A stretch of DNA of 64,000 nt from Diadema setosum (GCA_033980235.1 CM067068.1:33451046-33515045); one strand, 5' to 3'; counted from the stretch's first letter, positions 1 to 10,490 are shown. A program made the numbers and translations. Notes: generated by a model not told the origin, from the letters alone.

Positions 1-158
1 TAACTATAATTCACCTATACAGTATTTCATTATTTGCAAATTATATAGGACTATATTCATATCCATTTTGTGTTTGATACAATGCAAATAGTATTCAAAA
101 TTGTTTATGTTGTACATATTTTGTGAAAAATGCAGAAATAAATCAAATCAAATCAAAA
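1..158 (+). mobile_element. Possible 3' tail of a non-LTR retrotransposon
   Basis: AT-rich sequence ending in a short pentamer array (aaatc repeated, about 136-155). A similar tail ends the better-supported retrotransposon remnant near 38990-39008, which suggests the 3' end of a non-LTR element whose body lies left of the window. No coding sequence is visible, so this rests on tail similarity alone. Confidence 0.3.
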
Positions 159-1206
159 CCAAATTGATTCTGTTGAGATGGAGCAAAAGATAAACTTGAG
201 CCTTAACCTGAATTTGAACTAAGGAGTAAGAGGTGACAATGATTGCCACCGCTAACACCCCTCTCTCCAACAGCCACGCCAAAAAGAAAAACGCTTGTGC
301 CTGAAAACAAATTCTTATTGCTGCGATAACAAACATAACTATTTACCCATATGGGAAGAGGAGTTTGCAGTTCATGATGTTTACAGATTTGTGTCTATAG
401 ACTCCCTTTTATTCTCCCAATTCTTCTATAAGTCATTCTGGGCATGCTGGGAAAGCAATTTCATGTACAGGTCTTTTTTCTTTTTCCATCACTCTTTGCT
501 ACACTATTTGTGATATTCAGCACTTTGACAACATATCGCAGTATGTGTGACACCTTTCCCGCATATACCGCGGTTGAAGGACGGAAAATAAATAGGGAAC
601 TTGTCGCAGTGTCTAAATCACAGGTACATTAAACCAGTACCCCACTGATGACTTCATATCAACGTGATACCTCATAGTCAATATTTGTATGCCATCTACA
701 TATTGTAAGATTATTAGGCCTACGTGTGCACAGTCCCCTCTAAACATGGAGCCATTTATGTCATATTCAACATGAACACCAATGACGTTCCTGCTCTCCT
801 CTTTTCCAACAAGTTTCTGCGAGAAACTCTAAACCCTTGAAAGATATGACGTCGACTTCCAGACTAATAAAACAAGAAAAAAAATGAAAGAAGAAGGTAT
901 GCATGTCAGTGGCTGGCTCGGCTTTCAGCCTTGATTATCGATGAAGAGGTGTTGGTTTATGCCGACATTCTTCTCAATTTGTCGTTCTTCATTCTTTACT
1001 TTGTCACTGTTTGTTATCAACTAAAACTCGGAATAAATCACGTCCGACGCTATCATGTGACATGCACATACTTTACTCATATCTATCATTAGTGTGGGAG
1101 CTCGGAAGTATCTACACAACATACTTGCCATGCATACAAAAATGTGGCAGATCCTTGATTGGAGTTAGTTCTTCATATGGAATCTTCGCATATCATAGCC
1201 ACCATC
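159..1206. other. Gene-free stretch upstream of receptor 1
   Basis: I see no conserved coding sequence, terminal inverted repeat or RNA gene here. It does not resemble the 5' flank shared by receptors 3-6, in keeping with receptor 1 being the most divergent copy. Confidence 0.5.
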
Positions 1207-2265
1207 ATGGACGGAAATTGTACGGCATATGGCGCGAAGTGGAATGCTATGCCCATTTGTAGTGGGTACATCTTCAATATTATCTTAAGTGTATGTTTCA
1301 ATGCCCTTGCCATAGCTATTACAAAACGCCAGGTTCAACTTCAGGAATTTATGAGGACTCTTTATCAACTTCTAGCTGGACTTGATCTAGCGCTAGGGAT
1401 AGTGTGGAATTCTTGGTCCATATTGTGGTACAACCTTAAGGATCCACGGATGTGCACTTTAGGGAACAAAGCATTTTTGTACGCCCACCGAGTCCTGCTG
1501 AACTCAGTTCTAACGTGCATCTTCGGAATAAGCTTCTGCATGTTTATACAAATAAGTAGACCCTTACGTTTCCCAACCATTGTAACGCGAAAGCGAGTGA
1601 TGACATCTTTCTTCTGTGCATTCGTCACTATCATGACTTTGAACATAATCAATTTCCCTTATCCTGGTAATTCCGTCATTGAAATGAAGATCCTGCAGTG
1701 TCTGAATATTCCTTTCAAACAAGACGTACACTTCGCCATACACCAGTGGATGCAGACTGCAATGATTTGGCTATTCAGCTCAGCGATTACAGTCGTACAC
1801 ATCGCTATCTTGAAAATTGCTCTCAAGCAATGGCGAACTGTTGCCCCAAACAGCAGACAACTGAACTTTCATCTGCAGACAATCCCTGTACAACCAAGGA
1901 GGTTCTCTCATACCTCCTTGGTACAACCAGGTCCGGCTACAGGACAAGATCTCCCTTCTCACACATGTCGCCGAACACCATCAGCTTACGCGCACAATCT
2001 ACCAATAAGGCCACGAGTCTTACGGACACGCGGACGTTTCAAGGGCATCTTGACAGTTCTTGTACTCAGCGGTTCGTTTGCCGCAGCCTGGTATCCCGTG
2101 GCTGTGTATTCCGTGACGACTTCTGACGCCGACTGGCACATGATCCTCGATCTTGCTGCAGCAACAAGTACTTGGATACATCCACTCGTGTATCTTCTCA
2201 CCAATGCGGAAGCACGGAGGATAGTGGTGAATCTCCTGAAGCGTTTGAATCCCCCTCGGCATTAA
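1207..2265 (+). CDS. Receptor 1: divergent intronless class A 7TM receptor
   Basis: Predicted 352-residue plasma-membrane receptor; the ligand is unknown. I chose the ATG at 1207 because it has a good context (A at -3, G at +4) and aligns with the N-termini of the paralogues; another in-frame ATG lies at 1177. An N-glycosylation sequon (NCT) is at residues 4-6. Seven hydrophobic segments follow in class A order, with Cys before TM3, Cys in extracellular loop 2, AWYP in place of CWxP in TM6, and HPLVY in place of NPxxY in TM7. The end of TM3 reads CMFIQISRPLRF, so DRY is absent and position 3.50 is Met. Intracellular loop 3 is longer than in the other copies and rich in Arg, Ser, Thr and Pro. 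TM7 ends LLTNAEARRI, close to the paralogues' LVTNGEAKRI, which ties it to this family. The frame is intact. Confidence 0.88.
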   Translation: MDGNCTAYGAKWNAMPICSGYIFNIILSVCFNALAIAITKRQVQLQEFMRTLYQLLAGLDLALGIVWNSWSILWYNLKDPRMCTLGNKAFLYAHRVLLNSVLTCIFGISFCMFIQISRPLRFPTIVTRKRVMTSFFCAFVTIMTLNIINFPYPGNSVIEMKILQCLNIPFKQDVHFAIHQWMQTAMIWLFSSAITVVHIAILKIALKQWRTVAPNSRQLNFHLQTIPVQPRRFSHTSLVQPGPATGQDLPSHTCRRTPSAYAHNLPIRPRVLRTRGRFKGILTVLVLSGSFAAAWYPVAVYSVTTSDADWHMILDLAAATSTWIHPLVYLLTNAEARRIVVNLLKRLNPPRH

Positions 2266-4065
2266 GAACGTCAGAAATACCAATCGGGGTAACTGGTTTC
2301 TTCATTGACTAATATTTCGACTAATAATCGAACGGTGGTTACGAGCTAACTTTAACTTCAACTTGCAATATGGTTGAACTATTGCAGTAACTACAAATTT
2401 AGTGCCACTGTCAATGACTGGATTCACGTTGGCAGCACGATAAGAACAAACTTTACCGAAATCCCTGAATTTGATAACAGAAAACTAAGAACACATTTTG
2501 AACAAATGCAATTGAATTGGATGTGCTATGGTACAAACTTCACCAAAAATAGTAAGTGATTATGGCATGCACTTATCAAAGACTGGTACAGGAATATTGT
2601 GATAACGGCATTGCACATTACACGCATCTTTAAAAAGTATAATTCTCTGAAGCCCCATTTAAAAAAAAGAGCAGCAGCAGCAACAACAACAAAAAGCTCA
2701 ATATGACAGTTCAATTATATACCAGTTGATGTAAATCATGAGAATGTACCAACACTGAAATTGACTGGAAATGTAATGACAACAGCATATTATGACGGAT
2801 GCGACGGACTAAAAAAAGGGGGTGTCAAAGCTCTTATTACTGATAATTTCTTCTTAATTCAAAGGGTGTTGTTGCATGTTTGAGTGATATCAAAGAAAAT
2901 GCGGGTCGTTTGTTTTGTAAATTGGCACCGACTTTATGACCTTCCACCTTACTGAATTACTTTTTAAATTCACGAAAATCATATGAATTCACCTAACGAG
3001 GTTACGTTTCCATTTTTTTTCTAAGCAAATTGACAAAAGAGAGTAAACATCGAGGAATCGTTTCGTTCTCACCCACACTTTGGAATAAACCTGTTGGACC
3101 ACGTTTTAACAAGACATATAGAAACACATGTTGAATGAATGCTTACTCAATATTTATCGTTTACTAAAAAGAAACACACACAAAAAAAAAACTGTTCTGT
3201 GAAGCTTTCATCTCGCTTGTCATATGATACGGATTGCTACTTCACAGGGGGCAATTTCAATGTAATACATCCTTACCACTTTGAATACTTGCTATAGGTA
3301 TTGATCATGTCTCCTGTTACAATTTCTTTTTACCGTTTTCCTATCTTTAGTCCGTTCTGCAATAGATGCTTCTTTGTCGTGTCCTTTTGTTGAATCGAAA
3401 TGCAATGTTTAATCTTATTAATTGTTATAATTATATGAAGCCTTCTCATGACAAAAATTATCTTCTCCTGACATCTCGGTAATAGTGATAGGGTCTTCAA
3501 AAGTAGGTTGAAGAAGGACATCATGTCACAACCTATCACTTTGGACAAAGATGATGCATGACGTCTTGGTAGATTCCACTGTTTGCTTGGTTCTTGAAAG
3601 TTGACGAGTGAATTCCCAGACGTCAGCCTCTGTCCTACGTCGTACTCTATGTATGGCGAAAACTATAATGGCATGGGAATCATTTTTGCGGGGGCGGACC
3701 AAATTACAACAGTGGGAACATAATGACTCCCGTCTCTACGACACTGGTATGTTGATATTTTGTTAAGATCCCTTCCGCAAACAGCCATTCAAGGCTTGTT
3801 TCGAATAAGCTGGGAAACATTGTTTAAACCAGCTTGAACATTTTCGCTAAAACAAGCAAGTGACTGTGGAAAGGAGCCAAAAGAGACATTTGTGGCTCGC
3901 AAATTGCCATATTTCTCTCTCTCTCTCAAAAGAAAATATTCCCTCGGTTCTGACTGTATAATTTTTGATCGGATAGTATCACTCGACCTTTACTGCTTTC
4001 AAGCAATTCAAGTTAAAAGTGCCGTGAAGCCCATTTATGACAGTTACTTTACGCTCGGTAGGAGA
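2266..4065. other. Gene-free spacer between receptors 1 and 2
   Basis: No protein signature, delimited transposon or RNA gene recognised. It has short A-tracts (near 2659 and 3181) and a CAG/CAA-rich patch at 2669-2695. The frame open upstream of receptor 2 (from 3892) begins at GTG and shows no family similarity, so I treat it as non-coding. Confidence 0.5.
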
Positions 4066-5094
4066 ATGACACCCTGCAACATAAGTGATTTTGACGTTGC
4101 TAATACAATGCGTCTTTCTAGCGCGTATATTGTCAACATTTTTCTGTCCATTGTCTTGAACTCGTTCGTTCTTGTGGTCATTTACCACCAGAGGGAATTG
4201 CAGGACGTGATGAGAATGCTGTACCAACTTCTGTCTATTTCTGATTTGTTCATTGGAATATCTTGGAACGTTTGGTCGATGGTATTTTACTCCTTCAACT
4301 GTCCAATACCATGCTATTATGTGAGCTACATGTTTCCCTTCATCCAGCGAGTTTTGTTCCTGTCAATATTGGCCTGGATATGTGGTATCAGTGTGAATAA
4401 ATACATCTTAATCAGCAGGCCACTTCGATATCACAGCATCGTCACAGAAAAGAGAATCAAGGTTGTCTCAGCGTTTTGTGTCGTTACTATCATGCTACTA
4501 AATATCACCAATCTTCCGATTCCTTCCTGGCCCTTTTTCAAGCAACATGTGAAACAATGTGTCACGCATGCTCCGATTTCGTCGATTCGGAACATCAAAA
4601 TCATTCTCATCTCGACTCCCAGCATGATCTCGATAATCTTAACAGTCGTGATTGACATTCTCTTGGTTCGGATAGTCCTCATGCAGATTCGGGCGGGCAA
4701 TGGGGTTGAGGCGAGAGCAGGGGCCAGGTGTGACACTGGCGCACGGAGCGGCAGGATTGAGGTAACGCTCGCTAACTCGTGGCCTCGTTGGAGTTGGCCG
4801 CATCACTGCTGCACTTGTTGCAAGATCTGGGAGAGTTTTCTGCACGGGTACATGAGGTTCAAAGGAATAGCCACAATTCTGCTCCTCACTGCTACCATTC
4901 TTGTAGCGTGGACGCCACTGACAATGCACATTTTCTACCGTGATTATTGGCACGCGTACATTGATCGGGTTGCTGCTGCTAGCCCTTGGGTTCGCCCAAT
5001 TGTCTATCTCTTGTCCAACGGGGAGGCTAAACAAATTTGTCGAAACTTTGTACGTCGACACGTAATTCGACCTTCGCGTATACTCCCTGTTTGA
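4066..5094 (+). CDS. Receptor 2: intronless class A 7TM receptor
   Basis: 342-residue predicted receptor. The frame stays open to 3892, but the ATG at 4066 gives the family's length and an N-terminus with the sequon NIS (residues 5-7), so I start there. Features in order: TM1 with a VLNSF motif at the 1.50 region; TM2 with LSISDLF (Asp 2.50 kept); Cys before TM3; NKYILISRPLRY at the TM3 end, so Lys replaces Arg 3.50; Cys in extracellular loop 2; TM6 AWTP; TM7 RPIVY with Arg at 7.49; then SNGEAKQICRNF, probably helix 8. Intracellular loop 3 differs from that of copies 3-8: it is Arg/Gly/Ala-rich and holds a His/Cys cluster (HHCCTCC). The sequence is intermediate between receptor 1 and the 3-8 group. 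A CA microsatellite begins about 60 bp past the stop, as after receptor 3 and pseudogene 5. Confidence 0.9.
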   Translation: MTPCNISDFDVANTMRLSSAYIVNIFLSIVLNSFVLVVIYHQRELQDVMRMLYQLLSISDLFIGISWNVWSMVFYSFNCPIPCYYVSYMFPFIQRVLFLSILAWICGISVNKYILISRPLRYHSIVTEKRIKVVSAFCVVTIMLLNITNLPIPSWPFFKQHVKQCVTHAPISSIRNIKIILISTPSMISIILTVVIDILLVRIVLMQIRAGNGVEARAGARCDTGARSGRIEVTLANSWPRWSWPHHCCTCCKIWESFLHGYMRFKGIATILLLTATILVAWTPLTMHIFYRDYWHAYIDRVAAASPWVRPIVYLLSNGEAKQICRNFVRRHVIRPSRILPV

Positions 5095-5152
5095 GCGCTG
5101 CTGTTGAGATACGCCATACATCTGCGTCTGCATCTTTTTTTCATCAACAAAA

Positions 5153-5165
5153 CAAACACACACAT

Positions 5166-5196
<31 letters not shown>

Positions 5197-5213
5197 TGCA
5201 CACACATACACAT

Positions 5214-5254
<41 letters not shown>
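5153..5254. repeat. (CA)n microsatellite
   Basis: Imperfect CA array of about 100 bp with CATA and CACG interruptions. CA arrays followed by a GTTCACAAACGAGTT-like sequence also follow receptor 3 and pseudogene 5, so the array belongs to the duplicated 3' flank. Confidence 0.95.
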
Positions 5255-5999
5255 TATATGTTCACAAACGAGTTGTTATTGGGCAACGTGAGATCTGAGA
5301 CGCTCATGCTATTATAGGTTTTCCCGGTCAATTTCATAATTTTGTCATTCAAGTTCCTATTGTGAGCATTCAATTTGACGCAATTCACGCTCGCAGCACT
5401 GAAACAGCAATCAAATTCAAAATCCGGTCATTCAAATTCACAATAGGAGCAATCAACATATGGCAGTGTACTATGTATTGCAATTATATGGTCAAATAAA
5501 TGAATAAATAAATACATAAATGATAATAATAATTTTTTTCATTTGCGTCATAAATCTAAGATAGGAGCACACATTTCGGCAATGAGCATTCAATTTCATT
5601 TCAAGCCGGCGCGTCGCGGCGATGGAATCTCGTCGGTCTTTCAAATTCCTGAAAAGGCAACCATGTTCCAAATAAGTGCATTCAATTTAAAGAAAGTCGT
5701 GCATTAAGTTAGTTTGGGGCCGTGTATGTGTGTCTTTTTCACATAGCTTTGAATACATTGGGCTTCTTGATGAAGACTGTTTATTTTGCCGTATAGGTTC
5801 ACCTGTTCATTCCAAATTTTGAACTTAACGAGCATGACGAGGGTAAAATGACAGCCATATACAGGAACATGAGGCACTGTATACAGACGAGCATGATAGG
5901 GGAGGTTGATTTACATCGTCTAGAAGAACAATATTTCGACTACATGGAAACAGAAACCACGAACATTGTAGACCTGCACATCTTGGTTGTTGTTTAAGC

Positions 6000-7320
6000 C
6001 CCCGTTCCACTATCACGATCTGGACCCCGATCTATCCCCTTCTAGCAGATCGGGAGAGAGCGCCAAAAGCGTACAGGGATTGGAAGCATTGTAGCAACAG
6101 CGTTTGGAGGACGGAGTTGGAGCGGGAATTTGTTCAGATCGGGAAGATTTTTTGAACCTGTTTACATACAATTTCTTCCCGATTTCCCCGATCCAAATTG
6201 ACCTATTTTGGATCGTAAGGCAAGCGGGGAGAGCGTAGTGCCAGTGTAAACACAACGGGATGAGCGTAAAAAGGTCTTTCTGAGCGTAGTAACATCGACA
6301 CAAGAATGGGAAGTATAACTAGACCACGACGTGGTCCTGCTCTTCCCTGATCAAAGCACAACATTACCGCTTTAACGTCGCTCTCACTGCGTTCTCTATT
6401 CCCAAGGCCTGATCCTACGACGCTCTCAGTACGCTGCATTCCGGCTTTAGTTACGCTGTTTCCGCTCTAGCTACGCTGTTCATACGCTTTCGCAGACTCA
6501 ATTACGCACGTCTTCCGCTCTCGCCGCTCTAAAAGGGACGCAGCCGATACGCTGGAAAATTCGCAGCCGATCGAGAGGCAATACTGTGAGGACTAGGACG
6601 ACGTTGTCGCTGCGCCGGTCGAGGCAGAATTATGAAGAAGGAGCGGAAATTTTCGAAGAAGTAGAAGAGATGGAGACAAAGAACAGAAAAAAAAAACCCA
6701 TCCAAGCAGCTACCCACAAGGCGAAGAAAGAGATGCTGAACGTGATGCTAACAGAGGAAGAAGAAGAGGACATGATAGAATGTAGAAAAAAAAATGAAAT
6801 AATCTACAACAGGAAGAAGACTGACTATAACAGCAAGGGCATCAAGAAAAAGCCTTGAAAAGATCAGCACGTTATTGATTAATAATGAATTGGTGCAGAA
6901 GAACTGTGAGTTGACGAGCCTCTCGGAGGTCCACAGCATATCTCTTTGGTTCTGCATGCTAATGAGTTGACTGACTGAGGATCGACAGCCGAATCGGGGT
7001 ACAATGTACATCGGGGCATATCGGGCACCTTTCATCTCTCTGGACGGGGCAACAGCGTGATCAGATCGTATAGATCGTTCAGAGCGTAAATACAGCGTGC
7101 ATAGATCGGATAACATCGGTAACATCGTACTGACAGCGTAGTTACAACGTTCTAAAGCTAAACAGCAGCGGCAGAAATTGTAATGACTCATTAATGATCA
7201 TCGTGGTAAGAGCGTAGCGAGCACGTGTTAATCGTAAATACAGCGTTCTTAGAGCGTTCTAACATCGGACTGTGTCCAGATTGGCTCATGTTTTACCCGC
7301 TCCTTCCCGATCTGAAAATT
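6000..7320. mobile_element. Transposon remnant rich in AGCGTA and GATCGG motifs
   Basis: Inside the 3.3 kb insertion, this stretch is packed with AGCGTA- and GATCGG-type short motifs (many between 6020-6560 and 7060-7310). Such subterminal motif arrays are typical of DNA transposons. The left part (CCCCCGTTCCACTATCACG) loosely resembles PIF/Harbinger ends. I could not find a convincing matching right end, so the borders are approximate. Confidence 0.4.
6628..6858 (+). pseudogene. MADF-like domain fragment, probably transposon-derived
   Basis: A Lys/Glu-rich frame without a clear ATG at its start. Its second half (LTEEEEEDMIE, then NEIIYNRKKTDY and KGIKKK) resembles the first two-thirds of a MADF DNA-binding domain, where an acidic helix is followed by a P-x-LYD-like segment and a Y-K-D/N-K stretch; the conserved Trp-containing third helix is missing. 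MADF/Myb-like proteins are encoded by PIF/Harbinger transposons, which would fit the surrounding repeats. This is a motif-level match in a biased-composition sequence and may be fortuitous. Confidence 0.35.
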
Positions 7321-7372
7321 GTCAAATAATGGCGAGAACGGCATTGTGCAACATGGACTTTATTGATATCTG

Positions 7373-7521
7373 GGGCCTTTTTCATAAAGATTGAGCATAT
7401 GAAGTTGCAATCAATCGCAAATTGCATGTCTTAAACAACTTTGCGATTGACCGCAAGTAACGCTCGATGTACACTTGCTTTTTTTTTTTTTTAAATCAAG
7501 CGACTCTTTATGAATCAGGTC
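7373..7521. mobile_element. Small foldback MITE
   Basis: The start (GGGCCTTTTTCATAAAGA) is an imperfect inverse of the end (TCTTTATGAATCAGGTC). The interior is also partly palindromic around CAATCAATCGCAAATTGC. The ends resemble the GGGCCTGTTTCATAAA-type termini of the element at 31657. Confidence 0.5.
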
Positions 7522-7850
7522 TAGCTATTTGTTAACTATTGCAGAACTATGTGAGATCACTGTTGCCCATTTTTAGTGCGTGTGGTGTCTTCAACGAGTA
7601 GGTTTAAATTGCCATTAAGTTGTATGGTGCACTGCTGATTGGACCTTATGATTTAAAATGTCTTCAAATGAAAAACTGAGAATACATGAACACAAAACAA
7701 TACAAAAGCATTGATCATAATTTAGTGCACATAGGCATGACTTGTACACCTCTTTGCTTGTTTTATAAGAAACTTTCGCCTATTTCTGATCCCATCCTTA
7801 CCCCATTACCCCCATTCTTCAAAATATATACGATATATTACCTCTGAACA

Positions 7851-8184
7851 TACACTGCAAAGATATTGGTGTTAGATTTAACACCATGGGTGGTAAATCT
7901 GACAGTGAACAAGGACCACACTGACAGGTATGTTGTGATAGTGTTAAAAAGTGTTCATCTGGCACTTTCTAGTCTTATTTTTAACGACACCATTATGGTG
8001 TTGATTTGATATTGCTGGTGTTAATGCCAATGGTATAACACCCACCCAGTGTCAATAGGAGAACACACCAACTGGTGTAACTGTGGTGTCAAATTGTTTA
8101 CAACTTTTTTTTTATTTTACTTTTCTTTTTTGTTACAACCGAGTTCCGTGTTTTATATGCGGCACCCAACTTTTTTGCAGTGTA
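7851..8184. mobile_element. MITE with CACTGCAAA termini and TA duplication
   Basis: Begins TACACTGCAAAGATATTGG and ends TTTTTTGCAGTGTA, so CACTGCAAA is inverted at the two ends and flanked by TA, as in Tc1/mariner-type elements. The interior repeats GGTGTTA/TAACACC-like motifs. About 330 bp, with no coding capacity. C-rich sequences flanking it (7780-7830 and 8243-8300) resemble each other. Confidence 0.6.
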
Positions 8185-8634
8185 ATCATATTCATAATAA
8201 ACCTTTGTGAGTAGTGTATATTTGTGTGCTAATGTAAGTTACTTTCGCCCCTTTCTCCCCCATTCTCACCCCATTACCCCTTCTTCTTCTTCAAAAAAAA
8301 AATCCCTTTCCTTCTTGAATTTGATTGCACCAAGTGGAAAATTGATCATCTTAAAATGAAATTGAACGCCCCATAAGCTCATCGGGAATATCGCGTGAAT
8401 TTGAATGCACGAGTAGGAATTGCAGTGCTCACATTTGGAAATTGAACGCCCATGGGTGAATTTGACCCCTGAAAACGAAATAGAGCTTCCATAAATGAAA
8501 TTGATTGCTCGGATTCTGAATTTGAATGCCCCAGTGTTTCCGCGTGCGTGGGCTGTGTGGATTTGAATGCACATTCATGAATTGGAAAGACAAAATTATG
8601 ACATTGACCGGGAAAACCTGTATAGGTAATAATG

Positions 8635-9479
8635 TTGCTCCTCGCATGTGCGAGATCCCGTTGTCCAATCTGTGAGGAGGTGCGTCACAGCGTATTAGCT
8701 TCACTGATGTAACGTATTATTGCCTAAAGCTGCCAAATATGCTGACAATAAAACTATATTCAACACTACGCTTCAGTCGGTCATCTTTCTATTTCTTTTC
8801 CTTTCAAATTTGCCATCGCTAACTGTATTTAATGGTTATCTTTGAATGTGCCGAAACATTCTCTAACAGGATTGCAGCTGAACTGTCATAAAAGCGAGAA
8901 GTCCTGATGGGACGAGACATGTTTAAATTTGCTCTGATTTTACACAGACATTATTACTTCCTACCGTCCAGTCGCCCTTTCTTTCAATTCAATTCATAAG
9001 ATTTGGTTGCTTTCTCCTATCATTCTCTCACTATTCGCAAATAAACCTTGTATTCTATCAAAATAACTGACATCGCAAAAATGAGCTAAGAAGAAAAGCA
9101 TGAAATACAATTCGTAGTCAAATGAAATTTTCTTATCCTTGTGCTTATTTGACAAGGAAAAGGTTTAAAGAGGTATGAAGACAGGATACTCTGGTATTAA
9201 ACACAACGACACCTAGATTTATATCATGTAGACGTTCCCCACTATCTGCACTCTTTTTCAGTCTCGAGCAGAACTGAAATTGCAGCAGGTGCAGAAGGAG
9301 TCATGAATGAAAGTTCGTAGCTAGAGAATTTTGAACAGCATAAAGAGAGTGTATGGCGGAAAAACACTAGTAGAAACTGTGTATCGTTTGTATCTGCCTT
9401 TCGCGAAAAGATTGCCTTGTCTCATCCCGTCTTTAAATCTCGAAGTGTAATTTTCGTATAAAGATACAATCTTCTCGCG
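8635..9479. repeat. Shared 5' flank of receptor 3
   Basis: About 850 bp upstream of receptor 3 recurs upstream of receptor 4 (from about 11562), pseudogene 5 (from about 25084), receptor 6 (27285 onward, interrupted) and, weakly, receptor 7 and pseudogene 8. Landmarks in order: CCAATCTGTGAGGAGGTGCG, TAAAGCTGCC, AAGATTTGGTTGCTTTCTC, GAAGACAGGATACT, GCAGAACTGAAATTGCAGC, TTTCGCGAAAAGA. Conservation of the whole flank shows that the duplications were genomic rather than retroposed. Confidence 0.85.
9451..9479 (+). promoter_or_regulatory. Conserved TATAAAG element just before the start codon
   Basis: TTTTCGTATAAAGATACAAT lies directly before the receptor 3 ATG and is repeated before receptor 4 (TATAA at 12416), pseudogene 5 (25945) and, altered to AATAAAG, receptor 6 (29156). 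At 10-20 bp from the ATG it is too close to be a usual TATA box unless the transcript starts at or after the ATG, so its role is open. Confidence 0.25.
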
Positions 9480-10490
9480 ATGGAAGTTCCAAATCTAAAT
9501 CAGACAGCGAATATGGGCGATACAGCTTCGTTAAGTATATATCTATTAAACGGGATCCTTGCTTTAATTTTAAACGGAGTGATTTTCGTGGTCATATTCT
9601 ATCAGAGACAGCTGCAAGACGTCATGCGAGGTCTTCACCAGCTTCTTGCCTTATCGGACATGTTCTTTGGTATATTTTGGAATGCCGGCAGCATAATTTA
9701 CATATATTTCAATAACTCTATTTCTTGTGCTGTCACGAGCTGGTCATACCCTTTCATGGAACAATTAATTACTATTTTAATAATGGCTTGCGTCTGCGGT
9801 ATCAGTTTGATGAAATACATACTCGTGAGTAGACCACTTCACTATCACAGCATCGTTACTCAGCTAAAGTTCAGGGTGGCCGTTGTAGTTACTGTCACTT
9901 TTGCCCTGCTGTTAAACGTCGTTCTTCTACCACTGCCATCCTTACCTTTTTACGGACTTTACGTCACAGAGTGTTTGACCCATCAATTCCACACGTCGAT
10001 TTTCAACATACGACTCATAAGTGTTACTACCCCTTGTCTGATTGTGATATCAGTTACGATCCTTATCAATATTCTTTTATTGCGGATAGTTCTCGTGAAA
10101 TGTCGGGCTGTGGGTGATGGGGACTTCCGGATGATGATCATGAATGCACATGAGAGAAATATTCCCGACCCAAATACCCGACGTAACCGATCGCTATGCG
10201 ATCACTGTTCACTGGACTGTGGATCAGTGAGGTCTAGCTTAAAGCGGTTTAAAGGGGTTGTAACTGTTCTCCTTCTGACTGTTACTACGACTGCATCATG
10301 GATACCGCTAGCACTGCACACCTTCTTGAGGTACGACCCTTCAATGCATGGACATATTGATCGGGCGGCGGCGATGGGTCCGATTTTGAGACCAATCATC
10401 TACCTAGTCACAAACGGAGAAGCAAAGAGAATTTGCAGAAAATTTGCGAGTCGCATTCTTAGCTTCACTACTACCCGGGAAGAACGCTAA
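9480..10490 (+). CDS. Receptor 3: intronless class A 7TM receptor
   Basis: 336 residues, intact, probably a plasma-membrane chemoreceptor-like receptor. N-terminus with sequon N7-Q-T; TM1 about 19-41 (N32 at 1.50); TM2 51-77 with D60 at 2.50; a second sequon NNS at 78-80 in extracellular loop 1; C83 (3.25), probably bonded to C165 in extracellular loop 2; TM3 about 89-116 ending M111-K112-Y113, so DRY is replaced; TM4 131-155; TM5 175-206; loop 3 207-257 with C240-D-H-C243; TM6 258-283 with SWIP (W274, P276); TM7 292-311 with R304-P-I-I-Y308 in place of NPxxY; then NGEAKRICRKF. The ATG at 9480 is the shared start in all close copies. It appears to pair with receptor 4 as one duplicated two-gene unit. 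The family is recognised only at class A level. Confidence 0.93.
   Translation: MEVPNLNQTANMGDTASLSIYLLNGILALILNGVIFVVIFYQRQLQDVMRGLHQLLALSDMFFGIFWNAGSIIYIYFNNSISCAVTSWSYPFMEQLITILIMACVCGISLMKYILVSRPLHYHSIVTQLKFRVAVVVTVTFALLLNVVLLPLPSLPFYGLYVTECLTHQFHTSIFNIRLISVTTPCLIVISVTILINILLLRIVLVKCRAVGDGDFRMMIMNAHERNIPDPNTRRNRSLCDHCSLDCGSVRSSLKRFKGVVTVLLLTVTTTASWIPLALHTFLRYDPSMHGHIDRAAAMGPILRPIIYLVTNGEAKRICRKFASRILSFTTTREER

Larger units (their letters stand above)
5313..8624. mobile_element. 3.3 kb inverted-repeat insertion with dense subterminal motifs
   Basis: The shared flank (CGCTCATGCT ... CGCATGTGCG) is interrupted here relative to the copy between receptors 3 and 4. The left end reads AGGTTTTCCCGGTCAATTTC and goes on to ATAATTTTGTC; the right end is its near-perfect inverse (GACAAAATTATGACATTGAC, then CGGGAAAACCT). 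Just inside each end lie many copies of a GAATTTGAATGC-like motif, mostly as GCATTCAAATTC on the left (5330-5700) and in inverse on the right (8310-8580). Smaller elements sit inside. The superfamily is not identified, and no transposase for the outer element was found. Confidence 0.75.

Noticed and set aside
3892..4065. 58-residue N-terminal extension of receptor 2
   Set aside because: It begins at GTG, has no ATG or signal-peptide pattern, and the ATG at 4066 gives the family length and sequon.
4639..5388. 249-residue minus-strand frame with a Cys-Val repeat
   Set aside because: It is the antisense of receptor 2 plus translation of the CA microsatellite.
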